Part shown: positions 8,487-17,650 of the stretch, piece after piece
Layout: each line of letters starts with the position of its first letter
How positions within the stretch are numbered: position 1 is the stretch's first letter
Origin: Microbacterium sp. Leaf151
GTDB taxonomy: Bacteria > Actinomycetota > Actinomycetes > Actinomycetales > Microbacteriaceae
Reading direction: 5' to 3'
Assembly: GCF_001424225.1 (NCBI RefSeq)
Contig: NZ_LMOR01000004.1
Location: 612,834 to 676,833 of the forward strand
DNA: 64,000 nucleotides
Notes under the pieces: generated by a model
Told to the model about the DNA's origin: nothing
The model's input: the letters and a program-made list of their open reading frames with translations, nothing else
Databases searched by the model: none
Program-made: the position numbers and the translations under genes

Positions 8487-10192
8487 GAGGGGATCTCGCT
8501 CTCGGGTCGGGGAGGGGAAGCCGTGGTTGCGGCGGCAGCGGGCAGGTCGATCGCCACGTCGTTCACCACGACATCTGTCGGCACGGTCCGCGACGATCGA
8601 CGCGGTCGGGAGACGACGGCGGCGGCCACATCGGTCGGCGCGGTCCGCGACGACCGACGCGGTCGCGAGACGACGGCGGCGGCCGCGGTCTCGGCCGGCG
8701 ATCGCCACGCCTGGGTGACGGGGGCGGCATACCAGTAGTGCGCCATCGCGTAACTGCGCCAGGGAGCGAGGCGCTCGGACCAGGCGGTGAACCCGGCCGG
8801 GTCGGAGGGCACCCCCAGGGCGGCCGCCCCGGCTCGGGCCGCGACGTCGCCCGGGAGGAGGACGTCGGGGTCGCCCAGGACCCTCATGCGCACGTAGTCG
8901 GCCGTCCACGGGCCGATCCCCCGCATCGCGAGGAGGCGCTGTCGCTGCTCGACGCCGTCGTCGCCCGGTCCGAGGGTGAGCGTTCCGTTAGCGAGCGCCC
9001 CGGCCACCTCGACGATCGCCCTCATTCGGGCGGCGGGGCCGCGCAGGACCTCGTGACCTCGTTCGGCGATCACCGCCGGGTCGGGGAAGAGGGAGAGCGG
9101 CTCCGGTCCGATGGTCACGGGCTCACCGAGTTGGGCGGTGAGATGCCCCTGCATCGTGCGGGCCGAGGCGACGCTGATCTGCTGACCGATCATGGCGCGC
9201 AGAAGCATCTCGTCGGCGTCGATCGCCCCGGGCACGCGCACCCCCGGGATCGCCGCGACCGCGGATGCCAGCTCCGGATGCCGGGACAAGGCCTCGTCGA
9301 CCGCGAGCGGGTCGGCGTCGAGGTCGAACAGCCGACGGACGCGGGCGATGAGGGTGCCGAGATCGGCCAGGGCGCCCAGCCGCGCACGCAGGCGGAGCCG
9401 ACCGTCGTCGGCCAGGCGCACCTCGAACCACGCCGGCCCGCCGGGAAGGCGCACGACGCGAGCGAACGACCGGTCGTCGCCCACCTCGGCGCCCGGGACG
9501 GCGTGGGCGCGCATCCATCCGAACAGGCCGATCGTGTCGATCGGTCCGCGCACCGGCAGGGCGAGATCGATCTCGCCCGCCGCAGCCCCCGCGGCGTCGG
9601 CGCCGTTGCCCGCCGGTCGGCGCGCCCGCAGCTCGCGCGGCGGCATGCCGAACACCTCGCCGATCGTCTCGGTGAACTGCCGGATGCTCGAGAAACCGGC
9701 GGAGAAGGCGATGTCGGCCGACGACATATCGGTGCCCACGAGCAGGGCGCGCGCGGTGTGAGCCCGGTGGGCACGGGCGAGGGCCAGGGGCCCGGCGCCC
9801 AGCTCGGTTGCGAGCAGCCGCGTGAGGTGCCGCGAGGAGTAGCCGAGTCGTCGCGCGAGACCGGGCACGCCCTCGCGATCGACCACGCCGTCGGCGATGA
9901 GACGCATCGCCCGCGCCACCACGTCTCCCCGCACGTCCCACAGGGGTGAGCCGGGTGCGGCCTCGGGAAGGCATCTCTTGCAGGCGCGGTAGCCGGCCTC
10001 GTGCGCGGCGGCGGAGGTGGCGAAGAACGTGACGTTCTCTTCTTTGGGCGTGCGGGCGGGGCAACTGGGACGGCAATAGATGCGCGTGGAGCGCACCGCC
10101 GTGACGAACTGCCCGTCGAAGCGGCGATCGCGCGACTGGATGGCGCGATAGCGCTCGGGGAAGCCCGGTGCGTCGACGGTGGTGGGGGTCAT
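8483..10192 (-). CDS. AdaA-AlkA fusion: methyl-sensor regulator and 3-methyladenine glycosylase
   Basis: The N-terminal Ada zinc/methyl-acceptor domain has Cys40 and Cys44 (IYCRPSC) and Cys71 and Cys74 (ACKRC). An AraC-type helix-turn-helix follows (about 95-195), then an AlkA N-domain and an HhH-GPD glycosylase ([13 protein letters not shown], catalytic Asp in LLPGD). Such fusions sense methyl phosphotriesters, activate the adaptive response and excise alkylated bases. The ATG at 10192 starts at the conserved region; 17 more codons upstream are possible. The last 60 residues are unusual: a tandem 19-residue repeat ([14 protein letters not shown]) beyond the glycosylase fold. Confidence 0.9.
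   Translation of the reverse strand: MTPTTVDAPGFPERYRAIQSRDRRFDGQFVTAVRSTRIYCRPSCPARTPKEENVTFFATSAAAHEAGYRACKRCLPEAAPGSPLWDVRGDVVARAMRLIADGVVDREGVPGLARRLGYSSRHLTRLLATELGAGPLALARAHRAHTARALLVGTDMSSADIAFSAGFSSIRQFTETIGEVFGMPPRELRARRPAGNGADAAGAAAGEIDLALPVRGPIDTIGLFGWMRAHAVPGAEVGDDRSFARVVRLPGGPAWFEVRLADDGRLRLRARLGALADLGTLIARVRRLFDLDADPLAVDEALSRHPELASAVAAIPGVRVPGAIDADEMLLRAMIGQQISVASARTMQGHLTAQLGEPVTIGPEPLSLFPDPAVIAERGHEVLRGPAARMRAIVEVAGALANGTLTLGPGDDGVEQRQRLLAMRGIGPWTADYVRMRVLGDPDVLLPGDVAARAGAAALGVPSDPAGFTAWSERLAPWRSYAMAHYWYAAPVTQAWRSPAETAAAAVVSRPRRSSRTAPTDVAAAVVSRPRRSSRTVPTDVVVNDVAIDLPAAAATTASPPRPESEIPS
8578..8691. repeat. In-frame 57-bp tandem duplication in the adaA-alkA 3' end
   Basis: Two units start at 8578 and 8635 and differ at a few positions. 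They encode the duplicated Arg/Ser-rich segment in the C-terminal tail of the glycosylase. Confidence 0.85.
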
Positions 10193-10440
10193 GGCATCCA
10201 CTCTGCCACCGACCCCCGACATCGATCGGCGGAAATCGGACATGGCCGTTCCGGCGGGATCACGCCGGCCTAGGGTGAGGGGCCCCGACCGGCGGCCGCC
10301 ACGGGAGGAGATTCAGCGAGCGGAGGATCGCCCCGCGCCCCGGCATCCTCCCTCGGTTCGATCCCCTCCTCTCCCCCACGCGTCCCCGCCTCCGCGCGCA
10401 ACATACGGCGGCGCACCAACGCCCCGTACCCACACGACAC
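10193..10440. other. Intergenic, divergent promoters region
   Basis: No gene supported. It lies between the divergent alkA fusion and the flavoprotein gene; C-rich runs (CCCCTCCTCTCCCCC) are the only visible feature. Confidence 0.5.
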
Positions 10441-10469
10441 GGCGGCCGGGCCCGAAGGAACCGGCCGCC
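10441..10469. terminator. Terminator-like hairpin without an obvious gene
   Basis: GGCGGCCGG pairs perfectly with CCGGCCGCC around an 11-base loop. No convincing gene ends next to it, so it may be left over from a deleted gene. Confidence 0.45.
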
Positions 10470-10717
10470 TTCGCGTTCGCGCTCAGCCCTGGGCGATCGC
10501 GAAGCCGCCCGCGGTTCGGTGCGATCCCGGATCCAGGCGCGACCGTCGGTCCGGGGCGGCATCCCCTGTTCGGGGGGCGATTCGAAGTTCGCGGCGTGAT
10601 CCCTCGTTCGAGGCGCGCATTCTCTGCCCCCGACGGCCTTACGCGCCCCGAAGCTGTTGGTCGCGTGGGGTGTCACCGCCGCCGCCGCAACCCCCGCACG
10701 ATGTCGGAGGGCGTCGG

Positions 10718-10723
10718 TAGCGT
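10718..10723 (+). promoter_or_regulatory. -10 TAGCGT, leaderless promoter
   Basis: The hexamer ends 7 bases before the ATG at 10731, so transcription should begin at or near the start codon. Confidence 0.5.
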
Positions 10724-10730
10724 GAGCGGC

Positions 10731-12158
10731 ATGAGCGAACGCGAATACGACCTCATCGTCATCGGCGCCGGCCCCGTCGGCGAGAACGTGGCCGACTACG
10801 CCACACGGGCCGGGCTCACCACTGTCATCGTCGAGTCCGAGCTCGTCGGCGGTGAGTGCTCGTACTGGGCGTGCATGCCGTCCAAGGCTCTGCTGCGCAG
10901 TGCCGCCGCCCTGCGCGCTGCGCGCGATGTCGATGGAGCGAAGCAGGCCGTCACCGGCGATCTCGACGTCGAGGCCGTCCTGCGGCGCCGCGACACGATG
11001 ACCAGCAACTACGACGACTCCGGCCAGGTCGAGTGGCTCCAGGGTGCGGGCATCGACCTCGTGCGCGGCCTCGGCACCCTCACCGGCGAGAAGACCGTGC
11101 GCGTCGCGGCCGCCGACGGCAGCGTCACCGACCTCGTCGCCCGGCACGCCGTGGCCGTGTGCACGGGCTCCGCCGCTCTGCTGCCCGACATCCCGGGCCT
11201 CGTCGACGTCTCCCCCTGGACGAGCCGCGAGGCCACTGCGGTCGAACAGATCCCCGGCTCGCTCGCCATCATCGGCGGCGGCGTTGTGGGAGCCGAGATG
11301 GCGACGGCGTTCGAGAGTCTCGGATCGCGCGTCACGATCATCGCGCGCTCGGGCCTGCTCGGGGGCAACGAGCCGTTCGCGGGCGAGCTCGTGGCCACCT
11401 CGCTGCGCGAGCGCGGCGTCACCGTCAAGACGGGGGCCGACACCACCGCCGCCCGCCGCGACGACGACGGCCGCGTGGTCCTCGAACTCTCCGACGGCAC
11501 CACCGTCACCGCCGACGAGGTTCTTGTCGCGGTGGGTCGCACGCCCCGCACGCAAGATCTCGGACTGGATGCCGTGGGCCTCGAAGCCGGCTCCTGGCTC
11601 GACGTCGACGACACACTGCTCGTGCGCGGCTTCGACTGGCTCTACGCGGTGGGCGACGTCAATCACCGCGCGCTGCTCACCCACCAGGGCAAGTACCAGG
11701 CCCGCGCAGCCGGCGACGTGATCGCTGCCCGTGCGCAGGGTGCCGATGTCGACGACGCACCGTGGGGTGCGCACGTCGCCACCGCCGATCACGACGCGGT
11801 CCCCCAGGTCACGTTCACCGATCCCGAGGTGGCATCCGTCGGTCTCACCGCCGCGAAGGCGGAAGAGAAGGGGCTGAACGCGAAGGTCCTCGACTACGAC
11901 CTGGCGAGCATCGCCGGATCGAGCGAGCAGTCCGACGCGTACGTCGGCAAGGCTCGCGTGATCGTCGACCTCGATCGCGGTGTGCTCGTCGGAGCCACCT
12001 TCGTCGGCCCCGACATCGCGGAGCTGCTGCACTCCGCCACCATCGCAATCGTCGGAGAGGTGCCCGTCAAACGCCTCTGGCACGCCGTGCCGTCGTACCC
12101 CACGGTGAGCGAGGTCTGGCTGCGTCTGCTGGAGACGCTCGGTCGCGACTCCGCTTGA
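10731..12158 (+). CDS. Pyridine nucleotide-disulfide oxidoreductase (LPD/mercuric reductase family)
   Basis: A 475-residue FAD flavoprotein: N-terminal GAGPVGENVA, redox-active disulfide GGECSYWACMPSKAL (Cys43 and Cys48), NAD(P) motif GGGVVGAEMA, second FAD motif YAVGDVNHRALLTHQGKY, and a dimerisation domain. The usual C-terminal His-x4-Glu of lipoamide dehydrogenases is not obvious: the end reads WHAVPSYPTVSEVWLRLLE. It is a stand-alone gene, so it probably reduces a thiol, quinone or metal rather than serving a 2-oxoacid complex. GTG at 10722 has a better-spaced GGAGG, but the -10 position favours ATG 10731. Confidence 0.82.
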   Translation: MSEREYDLIVIGAGPVGENVADYATRAGLTTVIVESELVGGECSYWACMPSKALLRSAAALRAARDVDGAKQAVTGDLDVEAVLRRRDTMTSNYDDSGQVEWLQGAGIDLVRGLGTLTGEKTVRVAAADGSVTDLVARHAVAVCTGSAALLPDIPGLVDVSPWTSREATAVEQIPGSLAIIGGGVVGAEMATAFESLGSRVTIIARSGLLGGNEPFAGELVATSLRERGVTVKTGADTTAARRDDDGRVVLELSDGTTVTADEVLVAVGRTPRTQDLGLDAVGLEAGSWLDVDDTLLVRGFDWLYAVGDVNHRALLTHQGKYQARAAGDVIAARAQGADVDDAPWGAHVATADHDAVPQVTFTDPEVASVGLTAAKAEEKGLNAKVLDYDLASIAGSSEQSDAYVGKARVIVDLDRGVLVGATFVGPDIAELLHSATIAIVGEVPVKRLWHAVPSYPTVSEVWLRLLETLGRDSA

Positions 12159-12449
12159 CCGCGGCCGTGCGGCCCGGGCGGCGCGGAGCGGCGCGGAGCG
12201 GCGATACGTTGCGCCGCTGCGCTCACTCGCGGCGGCGCGCGCCCGGGGCGGCGGGGCGCGGCGCCGCTCGGAACGGCCCAGGCGACTCGCGGGAGCGCAC
12301 AGCCGCGGCGGCGGCGTTCGGCTTGCGTGGAGAAACGCTCTGACGCGCGAGAAACGACTTCTCCCGGCGTTCCTCACTCGCCGAGGTCTTTCTCGTCGAG
12401 GCTCAGGGGCTCCGCGTGACGCGTTCTCCCGCGGGTCGTCCGCTCGGCG
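12159..12449. other. GC-rich intergenic spacer
   Basis: No gene supported. It contains short CGGCGCGGAG repeats after the flavoprotein gene. Confidence 0.5.
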
Positions 12450-12455
12450 TAGGGT
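12450..12455 (+). promoter_or_regulatory. -10 TAGGGT, leaderless promoter
   Basis: The hexamer is followed by six bases and the ATG at 12462. Confidence 0.55.
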
Positions 12456-12461
12456 CGCAGC

Positions 12462-12980
12462 ATGCCTCGCACCGTCGCCCTCATCCGCGGAGTCGGAGGT
12501 CCCACGGCGCTGAAGATGCCTGCGCTGCGTGAGGTTCTGGCATCCGCAGGTGTCGGCGAGGTCGAGACGCTGCAAGTGGCGGGCAACGTCGTGCTCGATG
12601 CCGCCGGGCGCGCCTCCGGCGACATCGCGCAGGCGATCCGCGACGCCGTGCGCGGTGCGTTCGGCTTCGATCTGCCCGTCGTCGTGCGCACGCACGCACA
12701 GCTCGTCGACACCGTGATCCGGAACCCGTGGGCGGATGCCGCGGAGGGGCGGTGGGTGCAGACCGTCTTCCTCGACGGCCGACCGGCCTCAGTAGCCCTC
12801 GCGCTGCCCGACGGCATCCTCGAAGAGGCCGTTCTCGACGGCCGCGAGGTCTTCGTGCGGTATCCCGAAGGCATCGGCGGCTCGAAGCTGCAGGCCGGCT
12901 GGTTCGAGAAGCAGCTCGGTGTCGTCGGCACCGCCCGCAACGCCAACACGATCGCGAAGCTCATCGCGATGAGCGCCTGA
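12462..12980 (+). CDS. DUF1697 family protein
   Basis: 172 residues with the family's N-terminal pattern (MPRTVALIRGVG, MPALREVL, VETLQVAGNVV), which corresponds to the usual LLRGINVGG...YIQSGN start of DUF1697 proteins, and the C-terminal RNANTIAKL. The biochemical role of the family is unknown. The gene is single, leaderless, and followed by a long repeat region. Confidence 0.85.
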   Translation: MPRTVALIRGVGGPTALKMPALREVLASAGVGEVETLQVAGNVVLDAAGRASGDIAQAIRDAVRGAFGFDLPVVVRTHAQLVDTVIRNPWADAAEGRWVQTVFLDGRPASVALALPDGILEEAVLDGREVFVRYPEGIGGSKLQAGWFEKQLGVVGTARNANTIAKLIAMSA

Positions 12981-13155
12981 CGCGCTCTCTACTCCTCCCA
13001 CACGCGCTCTACTCCTCCACACGCGGCGCTCGCCCACCACGACGGCGCGCGTTCCGAGGCACCGCCCGGCCACCGCACACCCCACCCCACCGCCCCGGCA
13101 CCACCGCCTGCGACACCGCCGCCCATCTCCCAGCGCACAACGCGTCGCACTCCAC

Positions 13156-13226
13156 ACGCATAAACGCCATTCCTGCGCGTAAACACTCACTCAGCGTGTT
13201 TACGAGCACGAATCGCGTTTATGCGT
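13156..13226. repeat. AAACGC palindromic element, copy 1
   Basis: A 71-bp imperfect palindrome. The left arm (ATAAACGC, ATTC, TGCGCGTAAACAC) is the near-complement of the right arm (GTGTTTACGAGCACGAAT, CGCGTTTAT), with three or four mismatches and a loop of about 10 bases. It is AT-richer than its surroundings. Confidence 0.85.
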
Positions 13227-13402
13227 CCACACCGGACGGCACCCGCCGCATCGCGCCCACCGCACGGCACCCGCCGCACCGCACCCGCCGCACCGCACGG
13301 CACCCGCCCCACCGCACACACCACCCCACCGCCCCACCGCCCCACCACCACCGCCTGCGACACCGCGGCCCATCCCGCAGCGCACGACGCCTCGAACTCC
13401 GC

Positions 13403-13473
13403 ACGCATAAACGCCATTCCTGCGCGTAAACACTCACTCTGCCTGTTTACGAGCACGAATCGCGTTTATGCGT
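13403..13473. repeat. AAACGC palindromic element, copy 2
   Basis: Nearly identical to copy 1, 247 bp downstream. A diverged third copy is at 63841-63908, so the family is dispersed. Confidence 0.85.
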
Positions 13474-13517
13474 CCACACCGGACGGCACCCGCCGCCACC
13501 CCACCCCGCACACGCAC

Positions 13518-13551
13518 CGCCGCCCCCGCGACCGACGTCACGGGGGCGGCG
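13518..13551 (-). terminator. purH terminator hairpin
   Basis: CGCCGCCCCCG pairs with CGGGGGCGGCG (11 bp, 12-base loop), 12 bases after the purH stop. Confidence 0.65.
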
Positions 13552-13563
13552 TGGAGCGACGCG

Positions 13564-15174
13564 TCAGTGGAAGAAGTGGCGCTCGCCTGTGAAGAACATG
13601 GTCACGCCGGCCGCGCGCGCGGCGTCGATCACCTCGGCATCCCGCACCGACCCGCCGGGCTGGATGATCGCCGAGATCCCGGCGTCGATGAGCACCTGCG
13701 GACCGTCGGCGAAGGGGAAGAAGGCATCGGATGCCGCAATCGAGCCGGCTGCGCGATCGCCGGCGCGCTCGACGGCGAGGCGGCACGAGTCGACGCGGTT
13801 GACCTGGCCCATGCCGATGCCGACCGTGGCCGAGCCCTGGGCGAGCACGATGGCGTTCGACTTCACCGCGCGGCACGACTTCCAGGCGAAGATGAGGCTC
13901 TCCATGTCGGCGTCGGCGGGACGTTCGCCCGACACGAGCTCCCAGTCCTTCGCGACGGATTCGATGTCGTCGGGGAACCGGTCGGCGTCCTGCAGCAGCA
14001 GGCCGCCCGACACCAGGCGCACGTCCATGCGCTCCTGCTGCCAGTCGACGGGCAGGCGCAGCACGCGCAGATTCTTCTTCAGCTTGAACACCTCGAGCGC
14101 CTCGGGCTCGAAGTCGGGCGCGATGATGACCTCGGTGAAGATGTCGCGAAGGTTCTCGGCCATCTTCAACGTCACCGTGCGGTTGGCGGCGATGACGCCA
14201 CCGAATGCCGACACCGGGTCGCACTCGTGGGCGCGCAGGTGCGCCGAGGCGATCGGGTCGAGCGCGTTGGGGGCGGCGACGGCGATACCGCAGGGGTTCG
14301 CGTGCTTGATGATCGCTACCGCGGGCTTGACCATGTCGAAGGCGGCGCGGAGGGCGGCATCGGCGTCGACGTAGTTGTTGTACGACATCTCCTTGCCCTG
14401 CAGCTGCGCCGCTTGAGCGATGCCGTGGCCGCCGACGCGCGAGTAGATCGCGGCACGCTGGTGCGAGTTCTCGCCGTAGCGCAGCGTCGACAGGCGCTCG
14501 GCCTGGATGGTGAGGTGAGCGGGCAGGTCGATGTCGTCGCCGAGCGTGCCCTCGGCGAACCACGTCGACACGGCGGTGTCGTACGCGGCGGTGTGCGAGA
14601 AGGCGCGGGCCGCCAGCTCGCGCCGCTGCACGAGCGACGTGCCGCCGTCGGTGCGCAGGGCGTCGATGATCGCCGGGTACGACTCGGGCGAGACGACGAT
14701 GGCGACGTTGGCATGGTTCTTCGCCGACGCGCGCACCATTGCGGGGCCGCCGATGTCGATCTGCTCCACGACGTCGTCGCCCTCGGCACCGGATGCCACG
14801 GTCTCCACGAACGGGTACAGGTTCACCACGACGAGCTCGAAGGGACGGATGCCGAGCTCGTCGAGCTGCGCCTCGTGCGAGGCCAGCCGCAGGTCGGCGA
14901 GGAGGCCCGCGTGCACGTTCGGGTGCAGCGTCTTCACGCGTCCGTCGAGCGATTCGGGGAAGCCGGTCACGGCCGAGACGTCGCTGACGTCGTAGCCGGC
15001 GTCGCGCAGCAGCGTGGCCGAGCCGCCGGTCGAGACGATCTCGACACCGGCGGCGGCGAGCGCTTCACCAAGCTGCAGGAGACCGGTCTTGTCGCTCACC
15101 GACACCAGCGCGCGGCGGATCGGGACGACGTCGCGGGGACGGTAGTCGGCGGGGTCGTGGCGGGGTCCGGCCAT
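13564..15174 (-). CDS. purH: Bifunctional AICAR formyltransferase / IMP cyclohydrolase
   Basis: A 536-residue enzyme for the last two steps of IMP synthesis. The N-terminal IMP cyclohydrolase (MGS-like: [30 protein letters not shown]) is followed by the formyltransferase ([41 protein letters not shown]). The ATG at 15174 has AGGAG upstream and gives the normal length. It is the last gene of perM-purN-purH, 64 bases after purN. Confidence 0.97.
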   Translation of the reverse strand: MAGPRHDPADYRPRDVVPIRRALVSVSDKTGLLQLGEALAAAGVEIVSTGGSATLLRDAGYDVSDVSAVTGFPESLDGRVKTLHPNVHAGLLADLRLASHEAQLDELGIRPFELVVVNLYPFVETVASGAEGDDVVEQIDIGGPAMVRASAKNHANVAIVVSPESYPAIIDALRTDGGTSLVQRRELAARAFSHTAAYDTAVSTWFAEGTLGDDIDLPAHLTIQAERLSTLRYGENSHQRAAIYSRVGGHGIAQAAQLQGKEMSYNNYVDADAALRAAFDMVKPAVAIIKHANPCGIAVAAPNALDPIASAHLRAHECDPVSAFGGVIAANRTVTLKMAENLRDIFTEVIIAPDFEPEALEVFKLKKNLRVLRLPVDWQQERMDVRLVSGGLLLQDADRFPDDIESVAKDWELVSGERPADADMESLIFAWKSCRAVKSNAIVLAQGSATVGIGMGQVNRVDSCRLAVERAGDRAAGSIAASDAFFPFADGPQVLIDAGISAIIQPGGSVRDAEVIDAARAAGVTMFFTGERHFFH

Positions 15175-15238
15175 GGCTTTCGGCTCCTGTGTCTCGAGTC
15201 GGATTCGTATGCGCGACGGGCCGACGCCCGCCGGCGGG

Positions 15239-15838
15239 TCAGGCGGTTCGGGATGCCGTGGCGGCGAGGTCGAGCTCACCTTCGGCGATGCGTCGGACGA
15301 CGTCGATCAGCAGTCGTCGCTCGACGGGTTTGATGCGCTCGTGCAGGGCGTCCTCATCATCGCCGGGCAGCACGGGGATCCGCTCCTGCGCCAGGATCGG
15401 CCCGGTGTCGACGCCCGAGTCGACGACGATGACGCTCGCGCCGGTCTGCTCGACCCCGGCGGCGAGCGCGTCGCGCACACCGTGCGCGCCGGGGAACTCC
15501 GGCAGGAACGCGGGGTGCGTGTTGATCATGCGGGGTTGCCATGCGGCGACGAGGTCGGCGGGCAGCAGGCGCATGAGGCCGCTCAGCACGACGAGGTCGG
15601 GCTGCCACACGGCGAGCTGCGCCCCGAGTTCGGCGCCCCACTCCTCGCGAGACGCGAACGCCCCGTAGGGCACGAGGAAGGTCGGGATGCCGAAGTGCTC
15701 GGCGTGGGCGAAGCCGTCGGCCTCGCGATCCGCACCGACCGCGACCACGCGCGCCGGGAAGTCGTGGGCGGATGCCGCCTCGAGCAGGGCGCGGAGGTTG
15801 GAGCCGGTGCCGGAGATGAGAACGGCGACCGTGAGCAC
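15239..15838 (-). CDS. purN: Phosphoribosylglycinamide formyltransferase
   Basis: A 199-residue, 10-formyl-THF-dependent GAR transformylase of purine synthesis. It has the phosphate-binding [11 protein letters not shown], the catalytic [15 protein letters not shown] (Asn and His) and [11 protein letters not shown] with the conserved Asp. The GTG start at 15838 sits six bases after a TAGACT -10, so it may have its own leaderless transcript besides read-through from perM. Confidence 0.96.
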   Translation of the reverse strand: MLTVAVLISGTGSNLRALLEAASAHDFPARVVAVGADREADGFAHAEHFGIPTFLVPYGAFASREEWGAELGAQLAVWQPDLVVLSGLMRLLPADLVAAWQPRMINTHPAFLPEFPGAHGVRDALAAGVEQTGASVIVVDSGVDTGPILAQERIPVLPGDDEDALHERIKPVERRLLIDVVRRIAEGELDLAATASRTA

Positions 15839-15844
15839 GCGCCC

Positions 15845-15850
15845 AGTCTA
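15845..15850 (-). promoter_or_regulatory. -10 TAGACT, leaderless purN promoter
   Basis: The hexamer lies on the minus strand, 6 bases before the purN GTG. Confidence 0.5.
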
Positions 15851-15915
15851 CGCAGGTGCGTCGACGCTCATAGGGTCGGGCGAGGTCGCGCCCGAGGTGC
15901 GGTCCGCCGACCCCC

Positions 15916-17610
15916 TCAGCGCCGGTGGTCGGTGTCGTCCCCCTCGCTGTCGCCGTCGGCCGCCGCCCAGGCTGCGCGGATACGCGCGCGCACGTCGTCG
16001 TCCGGCACGGCATCCGGGGTCGAGGACGGCGCGTCCGTCGTCGACGGGTCGCTCGGCGGCACGTCGGAGGGGCTCGTCGGAGCCTTCGTCTTCTTCGTCG
16101 ACGCTCCCGCGCCGGCCGGGGTCGTCCCCGTGAGCGAACCCCCGAGGGAGACGCCGCTCGAATCGCTGCCGGTCGACGGCGCCCCGGTCGGGGTCGCACC
16201 CGCCGGCACGGCATCCGCGGGCTCGTCCGTGTCGCCTCCGGCCCACCCCGGCAGATGACCCCACCCCGACGGCGCCGTGGCCGGCGGTGCGTCGGGGTAA
16301 CGATCGGTGGAGGGCCACGACGGGAAGTCCGAACGAGCACCGGACGACACGAACGCGGAGTTCCCGCCGGAACGAGCGGCGATGTCGTGGCGGTCGTCGT
16401 CGACGTCGTCCCCGCCCCCGCGCGGGCTCAGCAGCAGGATCGCGAGCCCGACGAGCACCTCGAGTCCGAGCACGAGGGCGAGCGGGCCGGGCTCGGGTCC
16501 CGTGTCGGCGAGGCGTCCAGGACCGATCGAGCCCGATGAGGCGAGGGCGGCGAGCGCACCGACACCGCCCGTGAGCGCGGCGACGGCGAGCGTCACCACC
16601 AGGCGCGGGCCGAACGGTTCGGGGCCGGCGGTACGCGGCATCCGGGATCGCAGCATCCATCCGGTCATCACACCCACGGCCACGGGCAGCAACGCGAGGA
16701 GGAGCAGCCACGACGAGGTCGAGTCCGGTACGGCGCCGAGCACCGGGATGCCGGGGAGCGCGCCGACCTGCGTCCCAGCCGGGGTGACGGCGGTGTCGGT
16801 GCCCAGCGCGAAGCCGGGGCCGGCCGTGAAGGCCACCGCCCACACGACGAGGGTGGGCAGGTACATGAGCTGGCCGAGGGCGATGACGGTCGCACCGATC
16901 GCATCCGCGTTGCTCGCCTGATACAGGCCGATGACCTGAGCGGAGCGCGCGATGAGGCCCACGACGACCACGGCGCCGCCGACGGCGACGAGTCCGAGGG
17001 TGGTGAAGGCGAGTCCCCTCACGACGAGCGCGGGCACCTCGGCCCAGGCGTGCGGGAGCCGTCGGATGCGCGTCCGCAGGGCATCGACCGGGCCGTCGTC
17101 GCCGACGCGCCAGGCGCCGATGAACGCGCCCAGGAACGACGGCACGAAGAACAGGAGCGACGGGAGCAGGATGGCCAGCCACACCTCGGATGCCACCAGC
17201 TCGGCGTTGGCGCTCACCCCCACGAGCACCGCGATCCCGGCGAAGACCACCGAGCCCGAGAGCCACCCGGTGATGGCCGCCCCGGCCGCGGCCGCGCGAG
17301 CTCCGGAGCGAGCGGCGAACAGGGCGGTGAAAGCCGCGAGGGCGAGCGGCGCGAGCGACAACGTGAACGATGCGAACGTGGGATCGATGCCGGTCGCCGC
17401 GAGGTACGCGTCGGGCAGGGTGACCGTGACCGGCACGAGATGACCGAGGTGCCAGATGGAGGCCGAGGCCGGCCACAGCGCTCCCCAGTCGGGGTCGCCG
17501 ACGCCGAAGACCCACAGCAGCGCGAGGGGCGCGAGGATCACCGCGATGCCGCCCGCGGCGGCCAGCACGGCGTCGAGGGCGGCGAGGAGGGCGACGAGAA
17601 GGCGATGCAT
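15916..17610 (-). CDS. perM: PerM-like polytopic membrane protein (DUF6350)
   Basis: A 564-residue integral membrane protein with about eight to ten hydrophobic segments up to residue 420, then a Ser/Thr/Pro/Asp-rich, probably cytosolic and disordered tail. Identification rests mainly on position (immediately upstream of purN-purH, as for the mycobacterial cell-division protein PerM) and on topology. PerM-type proteins are linked to divisome stability. In related actinobacteria sucCD lies next to this gene; here sucCD is about 10 kb away. Confidence 0.75.
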   Translation of the reverse strand: MHRLLVALLAALDAVLAAAGGIAVILAPLALLWVFGVGDPDWGALWPASASIWHLGHLVPVTVTLPDAYLAATGIDPTFASFTLSLAPLALAAFTALFAARSGARAAAAGAAITGWLSGSVVFAGIAVLVGVSANAELVASEVWLAILLPSLLFFVPSFLGAFIGAWRVGDDGPVDALRTRIRRLPHAWAEVPALVVRGLAFTTLGLVAVGGAVVVVGLIARSAQVIGLYQASNADAIGATVIALGQLMYLPTLVVWAVAFTAGPGFALGTDTAVTPAGTQVGALPGIPVLGAVPDSTSSWLLLLALLPVAVGVMTGWMLRSRMPRTAGPEPFGPRLVVTLAVAALTGGVGALAALASSGSIGPGRLADTGPEPGPLALVLGLEVLVGLAILLLSPRGGGDDVDDDRHDIAARSGGNSAFVSSGARSDFPSWPSTDRYPDAPPATAPSGWGHLPGWAGGDTDEPADAVPAGATPTGAPSTGSDSSGVSLGGSLTGTTPAGAGASTKKTKAPTSPSDVPPSDPSTTDAPSSTPDAVPDDDVRARIRAAWAAADGDSEGDDTDHRR

Positions 17611-17621
17611 GGGCGAGAGGA

Positions 17622-17627
17622 ACCCTA
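17622..17627 (-). promoter_or_regulatory. -10 TAGGGT for perM
   Basis: On the minus strand, 11 bases before the ATG at 17610, giving a leader of only a few bases. Confidence 0.45.
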
Positions 17628-17650
17628 CCCGGGCAGCCGGAGCCCGCCTC

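Larger units (their letters stand above)
13075..13500. repeat. 247-bp tandem duplication of intergenic DNA
   Basis: Two imperfect units offset by exactly 247 bp (for example CCACCGCCTGCGACACCGC at 13101 and 13348). Each contains one copy of the AAACGC palindrome and a low-complexity CCGCACGGCACCCG tract. No gene is supported between DUF1697 and purH. Confidence 0.85.

Noticed and set aside
10260..12695. Very long minus-strand open frame opposite the flavin disulfide reductase
   Set aside because: It is a GC-driven antisense shadow: the plus strand encodes a complete flavoprotein with all motifs, while the antisense translation is Arg/Ala/His-rich with no family.
13156..13473. CRISPR-like repeats near 13.2 kb
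   Set aside because: Only two copies of a long imperfect palindrome inside a 247-bp tandem duplication; unit size and spacing do not fit a CRISPR array.
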